Shown here in pieces: positions 29,701 through 39,565 of a DNA stretch of 64,000 bases. Position 1 is the stretch's first letter, and each line of letters begins with the position of its first letter. The position numbers and the translations under genes are program-made. The stretch covers positions 6,277-70,276 of the forward strand of contig JANQQF010000029.1 of assembly GCA_028285035.1 (NCBI GenBank). The letters run 5' to 3'. The DNA is from Phycisphaerae bacterium (lineage in GTDB: Bacteria > Chloroflexota > Anaerolineae > 4572-78 > J111). A model generated the notes under the pieces. It was not told the DNA's origin. It saw only the letters and a list, made by a program, of their open reading frames with translations, and made no database searches.

Positions 29701-31446
29701 ACACGCATCAATCGCTTGGCGAAAAATTGGCTCACTATTGTACAATTCTTGCCCCATCCCTGCGTATTGGGCACCTTGCCCTGTGAATAAAAAGGCTAGG
29801 CCTGAACCAGAAGACGATGATGTAGGGCGGTTGACAAATTCAGCTAACTTGGCTTGGGCGTCGCTCAACGACTCAGCGGTTACGGCCAAGCGACGCTCAA
29901 AGTGCGTTCGTCCAATCTGGGCTGTGTAGCAGACATCGGCTAAATCAACGGTGGGGTGACTGGCTAAATAGTCGACATAATTCTGGGCTAAATCACGTAG
30001 CGCTTGGTCAGTTTTGGCTGAGAGCGGTAGGATGCAGGGCGGGACGGCATCGACCTCAGACTCTGATCGGGTTGCTGGGGCCTCGGCTAGGACGACATGA
30101 GCATTGGTGCCACTAAAGCCGAAGGAACTAACGCCAGCAATGCGTCGTTCCATCGCTTGCGGCCAAGGCGTCAACTCAGTGCACACCTGGAGAGGTGATG
30201 CCTGCCAATCGATGTAGGAATTGGGGTGATTGAAGTGCAAGTTGGGCGGAATTTCTGCGTGCGAGATCGCTAAAATTGCCTTGATTAAGCCCGCGATGCC
30301 CGCTGCGCCTTCTAAATGCCCCATATTGGTTTTGATCGAACCGACCAATAATGGCTTTGTGCGCTTGCGGAAAACAGCGGTTAGCGCCTCGATTTCGATG
30401 GGATCACCAATGGAAGTACCTGTGCCGTGAGCTTCGATGTAGCCGACATGGTCGGGATCAATGCCGCTGGTCTTGAGTGCCTGCTGAATGACCTGTTGCT
30501 GGGCGAGACCATTTGGCGCGGTCATCCCGTTGGTGCGGCCATCCTGATTAAGCATCGACCCTTCAATGGTGGCCAGAATATTGTCCCCATCTGCCAGCGC
30601 ATCAGACAGCCGTTTCAAAACAACCACGCCACAACCTTCACCCCGTCCAAAGCTGTTGGCGGCGGTATCAAAAGTTTTGCAACGTCCGTCTGGGGAAAAC
30701 ACCTGTCCCGCAAAATGTTTGGCCAGCGAGTCGATCCGTAACATCAAACTAACCCCACCCGCCAAAGCCAAGTCACACTCACCCTGCCGCAAACTTTGGC
30801 AGGCTTGATGCACTGTCACCAAGGATGAGGAGCAAGAGGTGTCCGTTACCACGGCTGGGCCGGTCAGCCCTAAGGTGTAAGAGATGCGTCCAGCTACCGC
30901 GCTCAAGGAATTGCCCGTGATCAGATAAACCCCATCTTCGGTATTGCTTTCAAGCATCTGACTAAATAGATATTGATAATCGCTGGCTGTAATTCCCATA
31001 AAAACGCCTGTAGCTGTGCCAAATAGCGAGTCAGGGGCAATGGCAGCCCGTTCCAACGCTTCCCAACAGATTTCCAGCAGCAGCCGTTGTTGTGGGTCCA
31101 GACTGTTGGCCTCGCGGGGCGAGACGCCAAAAAATTGGGCATCAAATTGATCTACATTTGAAATGAACCCACCCAATAGTTGCGGCAAATCATCGGGATG
31201 TTCAACGCCAATGAGATCCCATCGTTTGCGTGGTGGTTCAGCGACAGTATCAATGCCTTGTTGTAGTAGCTGCCACAGTTGGGTTGGTGTATTGGCCTCG
31301 CCAGGGAAACGGCAACCTAGCCCAATCACGGCAATCGGTTCGGATTGCGCTTGCTTTAGCGTGTCAACCTCAGCCTGCAAATCGGCTATTTTTTGCGAAG
31401 CGTGCTCTAAAAGTTTAGCGTATCGTTGTTCAATCTCAGGATTCAT
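23740..31446 (-). CDS. Type I PKS module: KS-AT-DH-cMT-ER-KR-ACP (KR catalytic Tyr replaced by His)
   Basis: 2568 residues. A coiled-coil docking segment (1-35) precedes the KS (TSCSSS, Cys ~206). AT has GHSVGE ~645 and HAFHSP ~747, malonyl type. DH (His ~944), C-methyltransferase (ILEVGAGTGS ~1449), ER (LIHAAAGGTGMAA ~1989), KR (GGLSGLG ~2172) and ACP (MGLDSLM ~2479) follow. The KR active site reads GNHGQANHAAAN: the catalytic Tyr is His2312, so ketoreduction may be impaired, which would leave DH and ER without substrate. The acidic C-tail (LSPDELAKMLAEELESL) is a docking element. ATG 31446 follows GGGAG and overlaps the upstream gene by 11 nt. Confidence 0.96.
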   Translation of the reverse strand: MNPEIEQRYAKLLEHASQKIADLQAEVDTLKQAQSEPIAVIGLGCRFPGEANTPTQLWQLLQQGIDTVAEPPRKRWDLIGVEHPDDLPQLLGGFISNVDQFDAQFFGVSPREANSLDPQQRLLLEICWEALERAAIAPDSLFGTATGVFMGITASDYQYLFSQMLESNTEDGVYLITGNSLSAVAGRISYTLGLTGPAVVTDTSCSSSLVTVHQACQSLRQGECDLALAGGVSLMLRIDSLAKHFAGQVFSPDGRCKTFDTAANSFGRGEGCGVVVLKRLSDALADGDNILATIEGSMLNQDGRTNGMTAPNGLAQQQVIQQALKTSGIDPDHVGYIEAHGTGTSIGDPIEIEALTAVFRKRTKPLLVGSIKTNMGHLEGAAGIAGLIKAILAISHAEIPPNLHFNHPNSYIDWQASPLQVCTELTPWPQAMERRIAGVSSFGFSGTNAHVVLAEAPATRSESEVDAVPPCILPLSAKTDQALRDLAQNYVDYLASHPTVDLADVCYTAQIGRTHFERRLAVTAESLSDAQAKLAEFVNRPTSSSSGSGLAFLFTGQGAQYAGMGQELYNSEPIFRQAIDACAQILDSHLDQPLLSILYPTKPEATETSTIHQTAYTQPALFALEYALAQLWQAWGIIPEVVLGHSVGEIVAACVAGVFSLEDGLKLVAARGRLMAALPQNGAMAVINADLGTVESAVASHPTEVSIAAINGPQNVVISGRRETIQTVVANFEAKGVTTRPLTVSHAFHSPLMEAMLAEFEAVLAEINFKKPKIKLISNLTGQLASDELATPAYWLKHIRQPVRFTDSMTTLDQLDLNTFVELGPKPALVSLGQQCLPQLEGYWLSSLRQAVSDRQQMLDSLSTLYQLGYKIDWAGFNQSTAASKIPLPTYPFQRQSHWLTVSTSQPKPQHLGPLLDKMLHLPDQQQVIFETEFSKPRLPFLADHLLYNNIVSPAAAQLAMVLSAAQEVYGSIACQISDVVLPRPLMIHQEAVRTVQTRLSATELQASANRYEFQLLSFAPDDSITEPTPHALGQLSTISKVISESVDLRLLREHSSIELDVEALYDLSVQNDVFFGPNFRWVTEAWQGTLEDKTPTALAKLSRPAVVQDQAGYAIHPGLLDACFQVSGLGDPSLTDDNETDTKLWLPFAVDSIQLYQPIHGTEWWCYAQQSDVISPDDSTSLDDTPPSWNIQLFDTQGKLVAAVNGLQVRAAPEMLLGRESWRDWLYEVKWSLKPIFGLTPDFLAAPSQIQTLITNQPDTSPPTPAEYPSSDDVIRYQTVMKESDTVSVAYIWQAFAQAGITFDKPWRIEQIADHLGLVSSYQRLLKRMLSILVEVGLLQGDDAGWQAISEPTLTQPSQQIEALLAEYGDIAGWDLRLLRSCGEKLGQVLNGQQNPLLLLFPEDETAESREENQKSPGIQVMSRQIQQAVLAAVKTLPPERGVRILEVGAGTGSATKWLLPHLPAEQTDYVFTDISAAFFPAAREQFTAYDFIHYTTFNLEESPLAQDFRQNQYDIVVASNVLHATKDLTETLAHIHQVLAPSGLLIFLEAIRPSYGIDITFGLTDGWWRFADMRTDHPLLPVTDWQQLLLDNGFVTVSTVEDEAIDLAQTVFIAQRDQAISPQSQPWLIFAGETGLAQTLADELSARSEQVIWVQPGDAFNRESDHIFCLNPAEPTDYQRLFQEIPMMRGIVHMWSLCPEIINTKTDLKTSMVQGTQSALYLAQAMLDARLETGLWLVTIEAQAVHGADSVTGFGYSSLWGLGRVLRLEQPHLPFICLDLDKSADSLKQQANLLCAELMTQPSPQFQEDQIAIRGQSRYVARLADFETLDTIADTNESFQLEVRGTNTIDNLKLYPVPRRTLKTDEVEIKVYATGLNFIDILDALGMMPYERIGGLGGECAGEVVAMGADVTGLNIGDRVVALAPTCFSKYATTPAPFVLPIPDHLSFAEAATIPANFLTAYEALHKFGHISANDRVLIHAAAGGTGMAAVRVAQQVGAEIFATASPGKWQALRDLGIKHIYNSRTLDFADQIMADTDGQGVDIVLNSLTSDGFVEKGLSILAPQGRFLEIAGINVWEEAQVKAFRPDVAYHRIVMSLEPSVMRPMFETLMAQFTAKTLQPVPHTPFPIQEAVQAFRFMQQAKHIGKIVLTQPEERQIEIQAEASYLITGGLSGLGLLVARWLVEQGAQHLVLVGRSQPKTDAQTQLAELAELGAQVTVAQADVTNLAQMEGVLARIDEAHPLRGIVHSVGVLDDAQLPQQTWERFIKVLNPKMVGAWNLHQLSQETPLDFFVLFSSAVGLMGNHGQANHAAANAFLDSFVAYRRGLGLPALSIGWGAWSTIGSAAEQVERTQQQMAASGIGSISPDRGIEAFAHLLQQDTAYVSVMPIEWSKFLANAAEGNLTSQFLSIYQQRLKASIQPPAEPQGSIRQELEALPPDERAEVLLQHLRDTLARVLGLPDGNTIDPHQGLMDMGLDSLMAIEMRNYLVNTTGLKLSPTALFDYPTLAALNKFILARLFEAPTIKADEPEPSELSLMDESELDDLSPDELAKMLAEELESLKGMDE

Positions 31447-34400
31447 TCAGATTCTCCCAATCAAGGCCCAATTGTTTGGCCAACTGTTTGGCGATGGTTT
31501 CGGTCGAGGCTGGAGCCGTCCCATTTATTTCTTCAGCTTCTGTTGTAATCATTTTCGGTGTGGCTTTAGTTCGATCATCTGTATCAGTGTCATCCACTTT
31601 ATCTGCTTCGAACAACTCATCAAGCAGATAATCGACCAGGGACTCAATGGTTGGATGCCCAAAAAGAAGCATCGCGGGCAAGGAATGCCCCAGACTATTT
31701 TGTAGATCATTGCGAAGTTCAATCGCCATTAGCGAGTCCAGCCCCATCTCCATCACCGATTGATCTGGTGCCAGGTCATCTGGCGAGGGCAGGCCCATAA
31801 TCTGGGCAGCAATCTGTTGAATGTGCTGGGTAAGGAGTGCGCCACGTTCGTCAGGGTCAACCTGGGCCAACTGCTGCCGGAATTCGGCAAGCGGCGTGAT
31901 GGACTGACGGTTGGTCGATGACCTCGCCTCGATAAATTCGGCAAAGAGCGGTAGCAGTGGTTCTTGCTGAGCGATAAAGGTTTGCCAATCGATGGCCAAA
32001 GCAGCGGCTGAACCACCGATGTTGTGCCCCAATAAATATTCAAGAATGGGTAGCCCCTGTATGGGGGTAATGGCGCCACGACCCAGTGCCTGCATTGCCT
32101 GTTGTTGCTGTTCTACCACCTCGGCCATCGCCCCCACCTCTGACCACGTATCCCAGTTGATGCTCAAGCCCGGTAGCCCCTGTGCCTGGCGATGGCGGGC
32201 CAGTGCGTCCAAAAAGGTGTTGGCTGCCGTGTAGTTGGCCTGTCCTCGATTGCCAAAAAGTCCGGCCACGGAAGAGAACAAGACGAAGAAATCCAGCGCC
32301 AAGTCTTGGGTTAATTGGTGTAGATGCCACGCTCCAAAAGCTTTTGGGGCCAAAACGGTCTCGAAGCGGGACCAATTCTGTTGCAGAATCGCCCCATCAT
32401 CGAGCGTGCCTGCGGTGTGAATCACCCCGCACAAAGGACTGGCTTCAGGAATGACCTCTATCGTGGCGGCCATCTGCGCAAAGTCAGTGACATCGGCTTG
32501 GCGGGTGACGATGTTGACTCCTTGTGCCATTAAATCAGCCAGTTGGGTCTGAACCTCTGCGCTAGGCTGGCTTCGACCGACCAGTACCAGATGTCGTGCC
32601 CCTTTATTAACCAACCATTGGGCCATCAATAGGCCCAGACCACCCAAACCGCCTGTAATCAAATAGCTTCCCTCTGCCCTAATTTGAGGGACAATGAGCG
32701 ACCGTTTGGGGTGTCGCGTCAGACGAGGCACGTAGCGGGTGGACTTGCTTTGCTCCAGTCGTAACGCCACCTCATTTTCCCGAGGATTGTACGGGATTTG
32801 GCCGATGATCTCAGTAAAGATGGCCTCGGCTTGTTGTTCAGGCGTCGCTGCGTTATCGATGTCAACGATGGTGCAGGGGAGTTCAGGATGCTCCATTATC
32901 AACGTTTTGACCAATCCCCACAAAGGCGCTTGGCTCAGTCCCGCTAGGCTCTCTTCCTCATTCAAGCTCTGTGCGGCTTGCGTGATAAACCACAATTGTG
33001 GTGGCTTTAGATAATGCTTTAGCACGGCTTGGGTCAGCCACAAGGCCGTCCCACAACTCTGCTGAATGGCCTGGGGCAGTTGCGTTTCAGCCGTGCCATT
33101 CGGTATTTCTGCATCCAAGCTCGCGAGATGAATAATGCCCTGCAAATTATTCACATCAGTAAATAATTTTGCGTAATCATCTACTTCAGTTGGTGTATTA
33201 ACCAAAATTGGAGAATGCCCACGTTGGCGCAGCTGGTCGGCCACACCTTCGGCGATGGGTGTGGATGTTTCGCCGCGTAATAAGAGCCACGTTGGTTTTG
33301 ACTCAACCTTGATTTCATCAGCCTGGGCCAAAAATAGGGTGTAGGGCGAGCCTGTGTTTACGGCTGTTGCCTTAAAACCTGTCTTAGCGAACAATTGTTC
33401 CAAAGCCTCAGTTGATTTTGCCTCGAAATGCTGCCACTGTTCTACCAAACCCAAACTGATCTCGAGATGAGTTTGGGGTGTGGTTGCTTCGATCAGCCAG
33501 AGTAAACCATCGGGGGCCAGACCTTGGCGTAGATGTTGTAACGTTGCCTGTACATCTTTGCGGCCCGCCAGCGCATTCACACCCACAATCAGATCGAATT
33601 GACCTTCTGGTGGTGTCTCAGCAATATCGAGAACCGCGTAATTCACGAAATCATAAGCCGCGAGATGCGCTTGTAGTTGGGCCAGTGCCTCGGCTTGCGG
33701 GTCAGTGCAACTGTAGCTGATCTGCCCCTCAGGTAATCCAGCCAAGAGGGCTGCGGTGCTGCTACCCGTACCCGCGCCGATTTCCAGAATGCGTAGCCCG
33801 CGGTCGGCTGGTAGCCACTGGCTGGTCGCTTCGAGAGCCTGACTAACGATTTGATTGAGGAGCCGGTGGGCGGGTGCGGCTTCATAAAATTGGGCCACGA
33901 CATCAACCTCATCAACAACTCGCAGGGCTTGCGGCGCTTGGATGCCGCGCCCAATCTCCAGTAACTTTTCCCCGTAGCGTTGCAGTAGCTCAACTTCGGC
34001 TTTGTGGTCTGGGGGGAGCGTGGTGAGATCAGGCTGAGGCCAATTGGGTACAGCTTGATTGACCTGCCACTGCTCGGTTTTAGGTTGATAATGCAGAACA
34101 TTTGCTTCGGTCAGCAGCTCGAGCCAGCGACGTAGTACGTGACGATACTTTGGAATGATCCGCATCTGCTGATTAAGCTCGTCCAACGTCCACGGCTGAG
34201 TGATGGTCATGTCAAAGCCCGCTTTATTGAGGGCGGATAAAATGTAGGCGAGGCTGGCCTGTTTCAGCGCTGCCTCTACTTCGGGGGCGCGTGATTGCGG
34301 GATATCATTTTGCAACGTGGGTAGAAATCTGGCGAGCTGTTGCTGTAGTTGAGGCGGTGTCAGCAAATAGGGGGCTGACTGCCCATAAATGGGACACGAC

Positions 34401-37400
34401 TGCCATTCAACCTGATACAGCCATTGCTGCCAAACGTTGGCCCCTTGCAACACAGCGGTCGAAACGGCCCGCATCTCAAAGCCCGTGACCACCGCCAACA
34501 GGCGACCGTCGATGTCCAGCAGTTGGATATCCCATTTATAGGTGTCCACTTGGCGAGCAAGACACCACCACTCATTCCCCTGAACGGCCTGATGTAGTTC
34601 TAGCTGCTCAACGGCGAACGGAGCCAACAACTCCTTGATTTCGACCAGCGTCGTGCCCGCTACCTGGAAACAGGCGTCGAGTAGGCCGGGTGGTAACTGA
34701 TAGCTATCAATACCCCCTTGATTGATTATATCGATCGGCATTTTTAGCTTGCCAATCGCGATGGCCTGCTCATCTGTCGTGTCTCGGTGAATATCCACCA
34801 ACCACTGGAAATTGGGGCCGAGCCAGACCTTGCGTTGGGTTGCGGCCTCATAAATAGCCGGAATGGAAACTAGTTCTTGGCATTGCTGCTGGAGTGCCGT
34901 TAGATCGATGGTTGGGAGAGCTTGCAGTGACTGTAAAACAACCGATCCCGTCGCCTGGACGATGGGTTGCTTGGTTGCTGAGTCCACACTGATAAGCTGA
35001 AACTCGAAGCGTGATGTGCTTTCTTCTTCGGACAGTGGTGTGAAAACGAGTTGAACTTTTTGGTCGCCATCCTCAGGAATGACCAATGCCTGCGGGAAAA
35101 CAACATTTTCGATTTGACCAGATTGTTCCGGGAAGGCCCTGGCCATCGCATTGAGAACCATCGTCAGGTAACACACCCCCGGCACCACCACCTGATTCAT
35201 CACGCGGTGATCATTGAGGAATGGGTAACGCTCGACGCTGAGGCTGGTTTCAAAAATTGTCTCCTTGATGAGGGGGGATTGCACCATCGTGTCGAGAAAT
35301 GGTCCGATTTGGTCGATACGTTGGCGAGCGTTGGACGAGGGCAGTGGCGATGGTCGCAGGTCTTCAAGCCAGTAGCGTTGTCGCTGGAAGGGATAGGTGG
35401 GTAACACCACCTTGCAGCGATTTGTATTTCCAGTCAGGTCCGTATTCATCGCTGTCCAATTGACATTAACCCCTAATACATACAACTCAGCCACACACTC
35501 TAATAATTGTTGCCAGTTGTTGCGGCCTCGACGCAGGCTGGGGAGTAGGGCGGGCATGGTGGCGTCGGCCTGTTGTTTGGCGTGATGGTCGTAACATTGG
35601 CGAGCCAAGGCCAGTAAATCAGGCTTGGGACCGACTTCAATAAAGATGTCGAGGGAACGCCCGTTGAGTCCTTGTCCCAACAGCATCAACATCCCATCCG
35701 CAAAACGCACCGGGCTGCGCAAATGTTGTCGCCAATAGGCTGGCTCAGTGAGTTCGTCATCGGCCAGTTGGCCGGTGATGCTGGAGACAAATGGGACTTG
35801 GGGTCGTTGTAGGGAAATGGTGCGGACGATTTGCTCAAAGTCAGCCAGAATAGGTTCGAGTAAGGGAGAATGTGAAGCTCCCGGCGTTTGGCCGATTTGG
35901 ATACGAATATTTTGCTCGCGCAAGCTCTCGGCCAAGGCTTCAACGGCTGAGCGAGGCCCTGAGACCAAGACCACGTTGGGCGCATTGATGGCCGAGATTG
36001 AGATGTCTGGATAGCCCTCCAGCCAGGTCACGATGTCGGTTTCAGAGGCGATAACTGCAGCCGTAGCAGCCTGAGCCATCGGTAGGCTCTCCATCAACTT
36101 GGCCCGACTGACCACCAATTTTAGCCCGTCTGCCACCGAGAATACCCCGGCGTAACAGGCGGCCACATATTCTCCCAAGCTGTGACCCATCACCACCTGC
36201 GGCGTAATGCCCCACGACTGCCACAACTGGGTCAGCCCGTATTCGACGGCAAAAAGGGCGGCCTGAGCCAGTGGTGCCTGGAGGTTGATAGTTTTTGCTG
36301 GAGCGGTGTACAAATATTCGATGAGGGAAGGCTGACCAAGTGATTGTAAGATTTTGTCACACTGATCGATTGTTTGTTTGAAGGTGGGCTGCGTTTCATA
36401 CAAGTCACGACCCATTTCAGGATACTGCGTGCCCTGTCCTGTGAATAGGAAGGCGGTTTTGGGGGCCACTCGATACTTTGGCACTTTACCCTGTTTTATC
36501 CCCGGATGTGCCTGCTGGCGTTGGAAATCGGCCAGCAGTTGTTGCATTTCGGTGGCGGTAGGGGCGGTCAGGCTGAGTCGATATTCAAAATGACTGCGCC
36601 CGGCTTGCGCTGTGTAGCAAACATCGGCCAGATCAACATCGGGATGATCGTTAAAATAGGTCTGGTATCGCGCCGCTAAATCAGACAAGGCCTGTTTGGT
36701 TTTTGCTGAAAGGGTTAAGAGGTGCCAGGGCTGCTCGCTACTGGACATTGGCTCTGGCTCTGGCGCCTCCTCAACTATAATGTGAGCATTGGTGCCGCTG
36801 GCCCCAAAGGAGTTAACACCGGCTCGTTTTGTGCCCTCCGGCCACGTGGTGTGTTCTGTTGGGATCGTAACAGGAATATTTTGCCAATCGATGTGCGGAT
36901 TGGGTGTTTGGAAATGGAGGTTGGGGGGAATGGCATCGTGTTGAAGGGCAAGCACTGCTTTGAGCACCCCTGCCACCCCTGCGGCAGCTTCAGTGTGGCC
37001 AATGTTGGTTTTGCCCGAGCCAACGATGAGCGGATGGTGGCGTTGGGTGTCGTCAAACACGGATGACAGGGCCCGGATTTCGATGGGATCACCCAAAGGT
37101 GTGCCCACGCCGTGGGCCTCAATGTAGCTGATGTGGTGGGGCTGTAATTTGCCGCTTTGTAGGGCCTGTTGGATGACGGCTTCTTGAGCCGCTTTGTTCG
37201 GCACGCTCAACCCGCTGCTAGGGCCATCGTGATTGATGGCATTGCCACGTACGACGGCCAGAATGTTGTCATGGTCCCGCATGGCATCCGAAAGCCGTTT
37301 GAGGACCAACACCCCACACCCTTCACCACGCGAGGTGCCATCAGCCCGCTCATCAAATGTTTTGCTGCGGCCATCGGGTGAAAATCCCTGCACCTGAGAA

Positions 37401-38122
37401 CCACTGATCGAAAAGTCGGGAGCCAGAATGATGTTGACCCCACCCGCTAAAGCTAAATCACACTCCTGGTTACGTAGGCTTTGGCAAGCTAAATGGGTGG
37501 CTACCAATGAAGAGGAACAGGCGGTGTCGATGCTGAAGGCGGGACCTTGTAGCCCTAAAATGTAAGATAGACGACCTGGGGCGAAACAGGTGCCAGAGCC
37601 GCTCATCGTGTAAGGCTGGATTTTGTCAGGCTCTCGCTGCAACAGCCGATAATCCGAGCCGGAGATGCCAACAAAGACCCCAGTTTGACTGTTTAACAAC
37701 TGGTCTGAGGCTTGGGCCGCTCGCTCCAAAGCCTCCCAGGTCACTTCCAGCAGTAGTCGCTGTTGGGGATCGACATACGGAGCCTCTTTGGTGGAGATGC
37801 CAAAAAAATAGGGATCGAATTGTTCGATGTCTTCCAGGAATCCGGCGTAACGGGTGTACATCTTGCCCGCTGTGCCGGGGGTGGCATCGTAGTAATCGTC
37901 GAGGTCCCAGCGCTGCGGTGGCACCTCGGTGATGATGTCGAGTTTGTTGGCGAGGAGTTGCCAGAAGGCCTCCGGACTATCGGCCTGCGGAAAACGGCAG
38001 GACATTCCGATGATGGCAATGGGCTCGTTGTAGCTGGCTAATTCTGTTTTTAGCTGTTGAATGACGTGGGCCGATTGACGTAGGGCTTCAACCAGCGCGT
38101 CATTGGGTTGAGCATTGCTCAT
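31436..38122 (-). CDS. Type I PKS module: KS-AT-DH-cMT-KR-ACP with atypical AT motif
   Basis: 2228 residues. N-terminal helical docking segment, then KS (DTACSSS, Cys ~202; HGVGT in place of HGTGT). AT has GHSLGE ~647, but the selectivity motif is GASH (~749), neither malonyl HAFH nor methylmalonyl YASH, so the extender is uncertain. DH has [10 protein letters not shown] ~976 and LLDACFQ ~1147. The cMT ([10 protein letters not shown] ~1449), KR (GGLGGLG ~1821, Tyr ~1961 in GQANYTAAN) and ACP (MGLDSLM ~2128) look complete; there is no ER. Expected output is an alpha-methylated, unsaturated unit. ATG 38122 follows AGGAG. It is preceded by the FAAL, ACP and MDR genes, so it could accept a fatty-acid starter. 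Confidence 0.96.
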   Translation of the reverse strand: MSNAQPNDALVEALRQSAHVIQQLKTELASYNEPIAIIGMSCRFPQADSPEAFWQLLANKLDIITEVPPQRWDLDDYYDATPGTAGKMYTRYAGFLEDIEQFDPYFFGISTKEAPYVDPQQRLLLEVTWEALERAAQASDQLLNSQTGVFVGISGSDYRLLQREPDKIQPYTMSGSGTCFAPGRLSYILGLQGPAFSIDTACSSSLVATHLACQSLRNQECDLALAGGVNIILAPDFSISGSQVQGFSPDGRSKTFDERADGTSRGEGCGVLVLKRLSDAMRDHDNILAVVRGNAINHDGPSSGLSVPNKAAQEAVIQQALQSGKLQPHHISYIEAHGVGTPLGDPIEIRALSSVFDDTQRHHPLIVGSGKTNIGHTEAAAGVAGVLKAVLALQHDAIPPNLHFQTPNPHIDWQNIPVTIPTEHTTWPEGTKRAGVNSFGASGTNAHIIVEEAPEPEPMSSSEQPWHLLTLSAKTKQALSDLAARYQTYFNDHPDVDLADVCYTAQAGRSHFEYRLSLTAPTATEMQQLLADFQRQQAHPGIKQGKVPKYRVAPKTAFLFTGQGTQYPEMGRDLYETQPTFKQTIDQCDKILQSLGQPSLIEYLYTAPAKTINLQAPLAQAALFAVEYGLTQLWQSWGITPQVVMGHSLGEYVAACYAGVFSVADGLKLVVSRAKLMESLPMAQAATAAVIASETDIVTWLEGYPDISISAINAPNVVLVSGPRSAVEALAESLREQNIRIQIGQTPGASHSPLLEPILADFEQIVRTISLQRPQVPFVSSITGQLADDELTEPAYWRQHLRSPVRFADGMLMLLGQGLNGRSLDIFIEVGPKPDLLALARQCYDHHAKQQADATMPALLPSLRRGRNNWQQLLECVAELYVLGVNVNWTAMNTDLTGNTNRCKVVLPTYPFQRQRYWLEDLRPSPLPSSNARQRIDQIGPFLDTMVQSPLIKETIFETSLSVERYPFLNDHRVMNQVVVPGVCYLTMVLNAMARAFPEQSGQIENVVFPQALVIPEDGDQKVQLVFTPLSEEESTSRFEFQLISVDSATKQPIVQATGSVVLQSLQALPTIDLTALQQQCQELVSIPAIYEAATQRKVWLGPNFQWLVDIHRDTTDEQAIAIGKLKMPIDIINQGGIDSYQLPPGLLDACFQVAGTTLVEIKELLAPFAVEQLELHQAVQGNEWWCLARQVDTYKWDIQLLDIDGRLLAVVTGFEMRAVSTAVLQGANVWQQWLYQVEWQSCPIYGQSAPYLLTPPQLQQQLARFLPTLQNDIPQSRAPEVEAALKQASLAYILSALNKAGFDMTITQPWTLDELNQQMRIIPKYRHVLRRWLELLTEANVLHYQPKTEQWQVNQAVPNWPQPDLTTLPPDHKAEVELLQRYGEKLLEIGRGIQAPQALRVVDEVDVVAQFYEAAPAHRLLNQIVSQALEATSQWLPADRGLRILEIGAGTGSSTAALLAGLPEGQISYSCTDPQAEALAQLQAHLAAYDFVNYAVLDIAETPPEGQFDLIVGVNALAGRKDVQATLQHLRQGLAPDGLLWLIEATTPQTHLEISLGLVEQWQHFEAKSTEALEQLFAKTGFKATAVNTGSPYTLFLAQADEIKVESKPTWLLLRGETSTPIAEGVADQLRQRGHSPILVNTPTEVDDYAKLFTDVNNLQGIIHLASLDAEIPNGTAETQLPQAIQQSCGTALWLTQAVLKHYLKPPQLWFITQAAQSLNEEESLAGLSQAPLWGLVKTLIMEHPELPCTIVDIDNAATPEQQAEAIFTEIIGQIPYNPRENEVALRLEQSKSTRYVPRLTRHPKRSLIVPQIRAEGSYLITGGLGGLGLLMAQWLVNKGARHLVLVGRSQPSAEVQTQLADLMAQGVNIVTRQADVTDFAQMAATIEVIPEASPLCGVIHTAGTLDDGAILQQNWSRFETVLAPKAFGAWHLHQLTQDLALDFFVLFSSVAGLFGNRGQANYTAANTFLDALARHRQAQGLPGLSINWDTWSEVGAMAEVVEQQQQAMQALGRGAITPIQGLPILEYLLGHNIGGSAAALAIDWQTFIAQQEPLLPLFAEFIEARSSTNRQSITPLAEFRQQLAQVDPDERGALLTQHIQQIAAQIMGLPSPDDLAPDQSVMEMGLDSLMAIELRNDLQNSLGHSLPAMLLFGHPTIESLVDYLLDELFEADKVDDTDTDDRTKATPKMITTEAEEINGTAPASTETIAKQLAKQLGLDWENLNES

Positions 38123-38138
38123 AGCAAGACTCCTGATC

Positions 38139-39284
38139 TCACACCGGATTAATTTGAAACACGGGAAAGAAGGTATCTAACTTGCCTTCCCCATAAGCTT
38201 GGGCTAAGGCGGGGATCTCATCCCAACCGTAAACGTGATCCTCAATGGGAGGAAGCCAACCTTTTTCTTCGGCAAACTCAACCCCGGCGATGGAACGGCG
38301 CGCGCCGTGCGTGTGCACGTGAATGTGGCGCTCGATGCATTCGGTGCCACGCATCATCGACACCGCCATCCCCTTCTTCCAACCCACCGTCGTGATGACT
38401 CCCTGTCGCCCCAAGGCTTTCAGGGTGGCGCGATAGACAGGACCACCGACATTGTCGATGAAGATGGATACACCTGCCCCGTTGGTGTGTGTTTTGACCT
38501 GCTTCAAGAATTCGATTTCGGCTCGCATATACTGTTTCCTATAGGCAAAATCATTATCAAAGCGAGCTGGATCGTAATTGAGATCGGGAAATTGACGGCG
38601 ATCAATGGGGGTGATGCCAAGATTCTCAACCTGTTCGAGTCGCTTGTCCCTTGAGGTGATCATCGCGGTTTGGCAGCCAAAGTGTTGGGCCAGCAGCAGT
38701 TGACCCAACGCCACCCCACCGCTCCACCCCCATACATAGGGCGAGGGACAATCCACTTCATCCATCTGTAGACGCCAAGCCCCAAAAGCCACTTGCCAAT
38801 TGTCCCAAGCGGTAGCGTAGCGAATGGGGTAGGCGGCCCACTGTTGTAGCGAGTGTTTGGTATCCTTAGGTAGCAAGATGAGCGTGTCTTGATGGAGCTT
38901 GATCTGTTTGGCTAAAACCCCCATCGTGCCAGGGGCATCGTAGCCCAAAATTTTGACGGGATAGCCCGCCTCATCCCAAATGGCTACGCTACAGAGCATA
39001 CATAAATCACCTTCCTTGAACGCGGTGACCGCCTCTCCCGTTTTCAAGACCCGCACGACACCAGAATTGCCGATGACCACCTTCTCTTCTTTGCGGAAGC
39101 GGCAGATGTCAATCGGATCACGCTCGACGGCGTGGGTCATGTTGCCTTCCCAACTGCCAAAAAGTGGTTCAGCCAAGACTTCGTCTTCGCGAATGTCGGG
39201 GAAGGAGAAGGACTCCAAGCGTAGTTCGCCCGGCCCAGGTACGGGCGGCCCTTGATGGAGCACCCAGGCTTCGGTGGTAATCAT
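38139..39284 (-). CDS. MDR-superfamily (zinc-type alcohol dehydrogenase/CCR-like) oxidoreductase
   Basis: 381 residues of the medium-chain dehydrogenase/reductase fold. An N-terminal GroES-like part (WVLHQGPPVPGPGEL; later VIGNSGVVRVL) precedes a Rossmann nucleotide-binding part (VWGWSGGVALGQLLLAQHFG, about 195-215; IFIDNVGGPVY about 285). Relatives include crotonyl-CoA reductase/carboxylases and trans-acting enoyl reductases, but I cannot assign a substrate. Structural Zn cysteines are not obvious. Its ATG overlaps the ACP stop as ATGA, so the two are translationally coupled, suggesting it works on the acyl chain carried by that ACP or supplies an unusual extender for the atypical AT next door. 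Confidence 0.88.
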   Translation of the reverse strand: MITTEAWVLHQGPPVPGPGELRLESFSFPDIREDEVLAEPLFGSWEGNMTHAVERDPIDICRFRKEEKVVIGNSGVVRVLKTGEAVTAFKEGDLCMLCSVAIWDEAGYPVKILGYDAPGTMGVLAKQIKLHQDTLILLPKDTKHSLQQWAAYPIRYATAWDNWQVAFGAWRLQMDEVDCPSPYVWGWSGGVALGQLLLAQHFGCQTAMITSRDKRLEQVENLGITPIDRRQFPDLNYDPARFDNDFAYRKQYMRAEIEFLKQVKTHTNGAGVSIFIDNVGGPVYRATLKALGRQGVITTVGWKKGMAVSMMRGTECIERHIHVHTHGARRSIAGVEFAEEKGWLPPIEDHVYGWDEIPALAQAYGEGKLDTFFPVFQINPV

Positions 39285-39565
39285 GCGGCATCCTTATTGA
39301 GTTCTTTAGCGACAAAATCGGCCACGGCGGCGATGGTGGGGTAATCCCATAGCACATCAAAGCCGATATCCTGTCCACACCACTCGGAGAGCTGCCCCAC
39401 GATATTCATCGCATCCAGCGAGTCTAGCCCGTAGGTGGCGACATCCTCGTTAATATCGATTTGATCGGGCGTAGTGCGGAGGGCTGACGCCAATCTTTCC
39501 ACTAAGAAGGCTTGAATTTCTTCGGCGGTTTTAGGCGTTGCTTGATTTTTCTGGGATGGGTTCAT
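39281..39565 (-). CDS. Discrete acyl carrier protein paired with the FAAL
   Basis: About 94 residues. The phosphopantetheine Ser is in YGLDSLDAMNI, followed by helix-3 residues typical of ACPs (DYPTIAAVADF). ATG 39565 is favoured because GGAG lies 9 nt upstream; ATG 39580 would add five residues and lacks a site. It overlaps the FAAL gene end, and its own stop overlaps the next gene as ATGA. It should receive an activated fatty acid from the FAAL and pass it to a KS, probably that of the 31436-38122 PKS. Confidence 0.92.
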   Translation of the reverse strand: MNPSQKNQATPKTAEEIQAFLVERLASALRTTPDQIDINEDVATYGLDSLDAMNIVGQLSEWCGQDIGFDVLWDYPTIAAVADFVAKELNKDAA

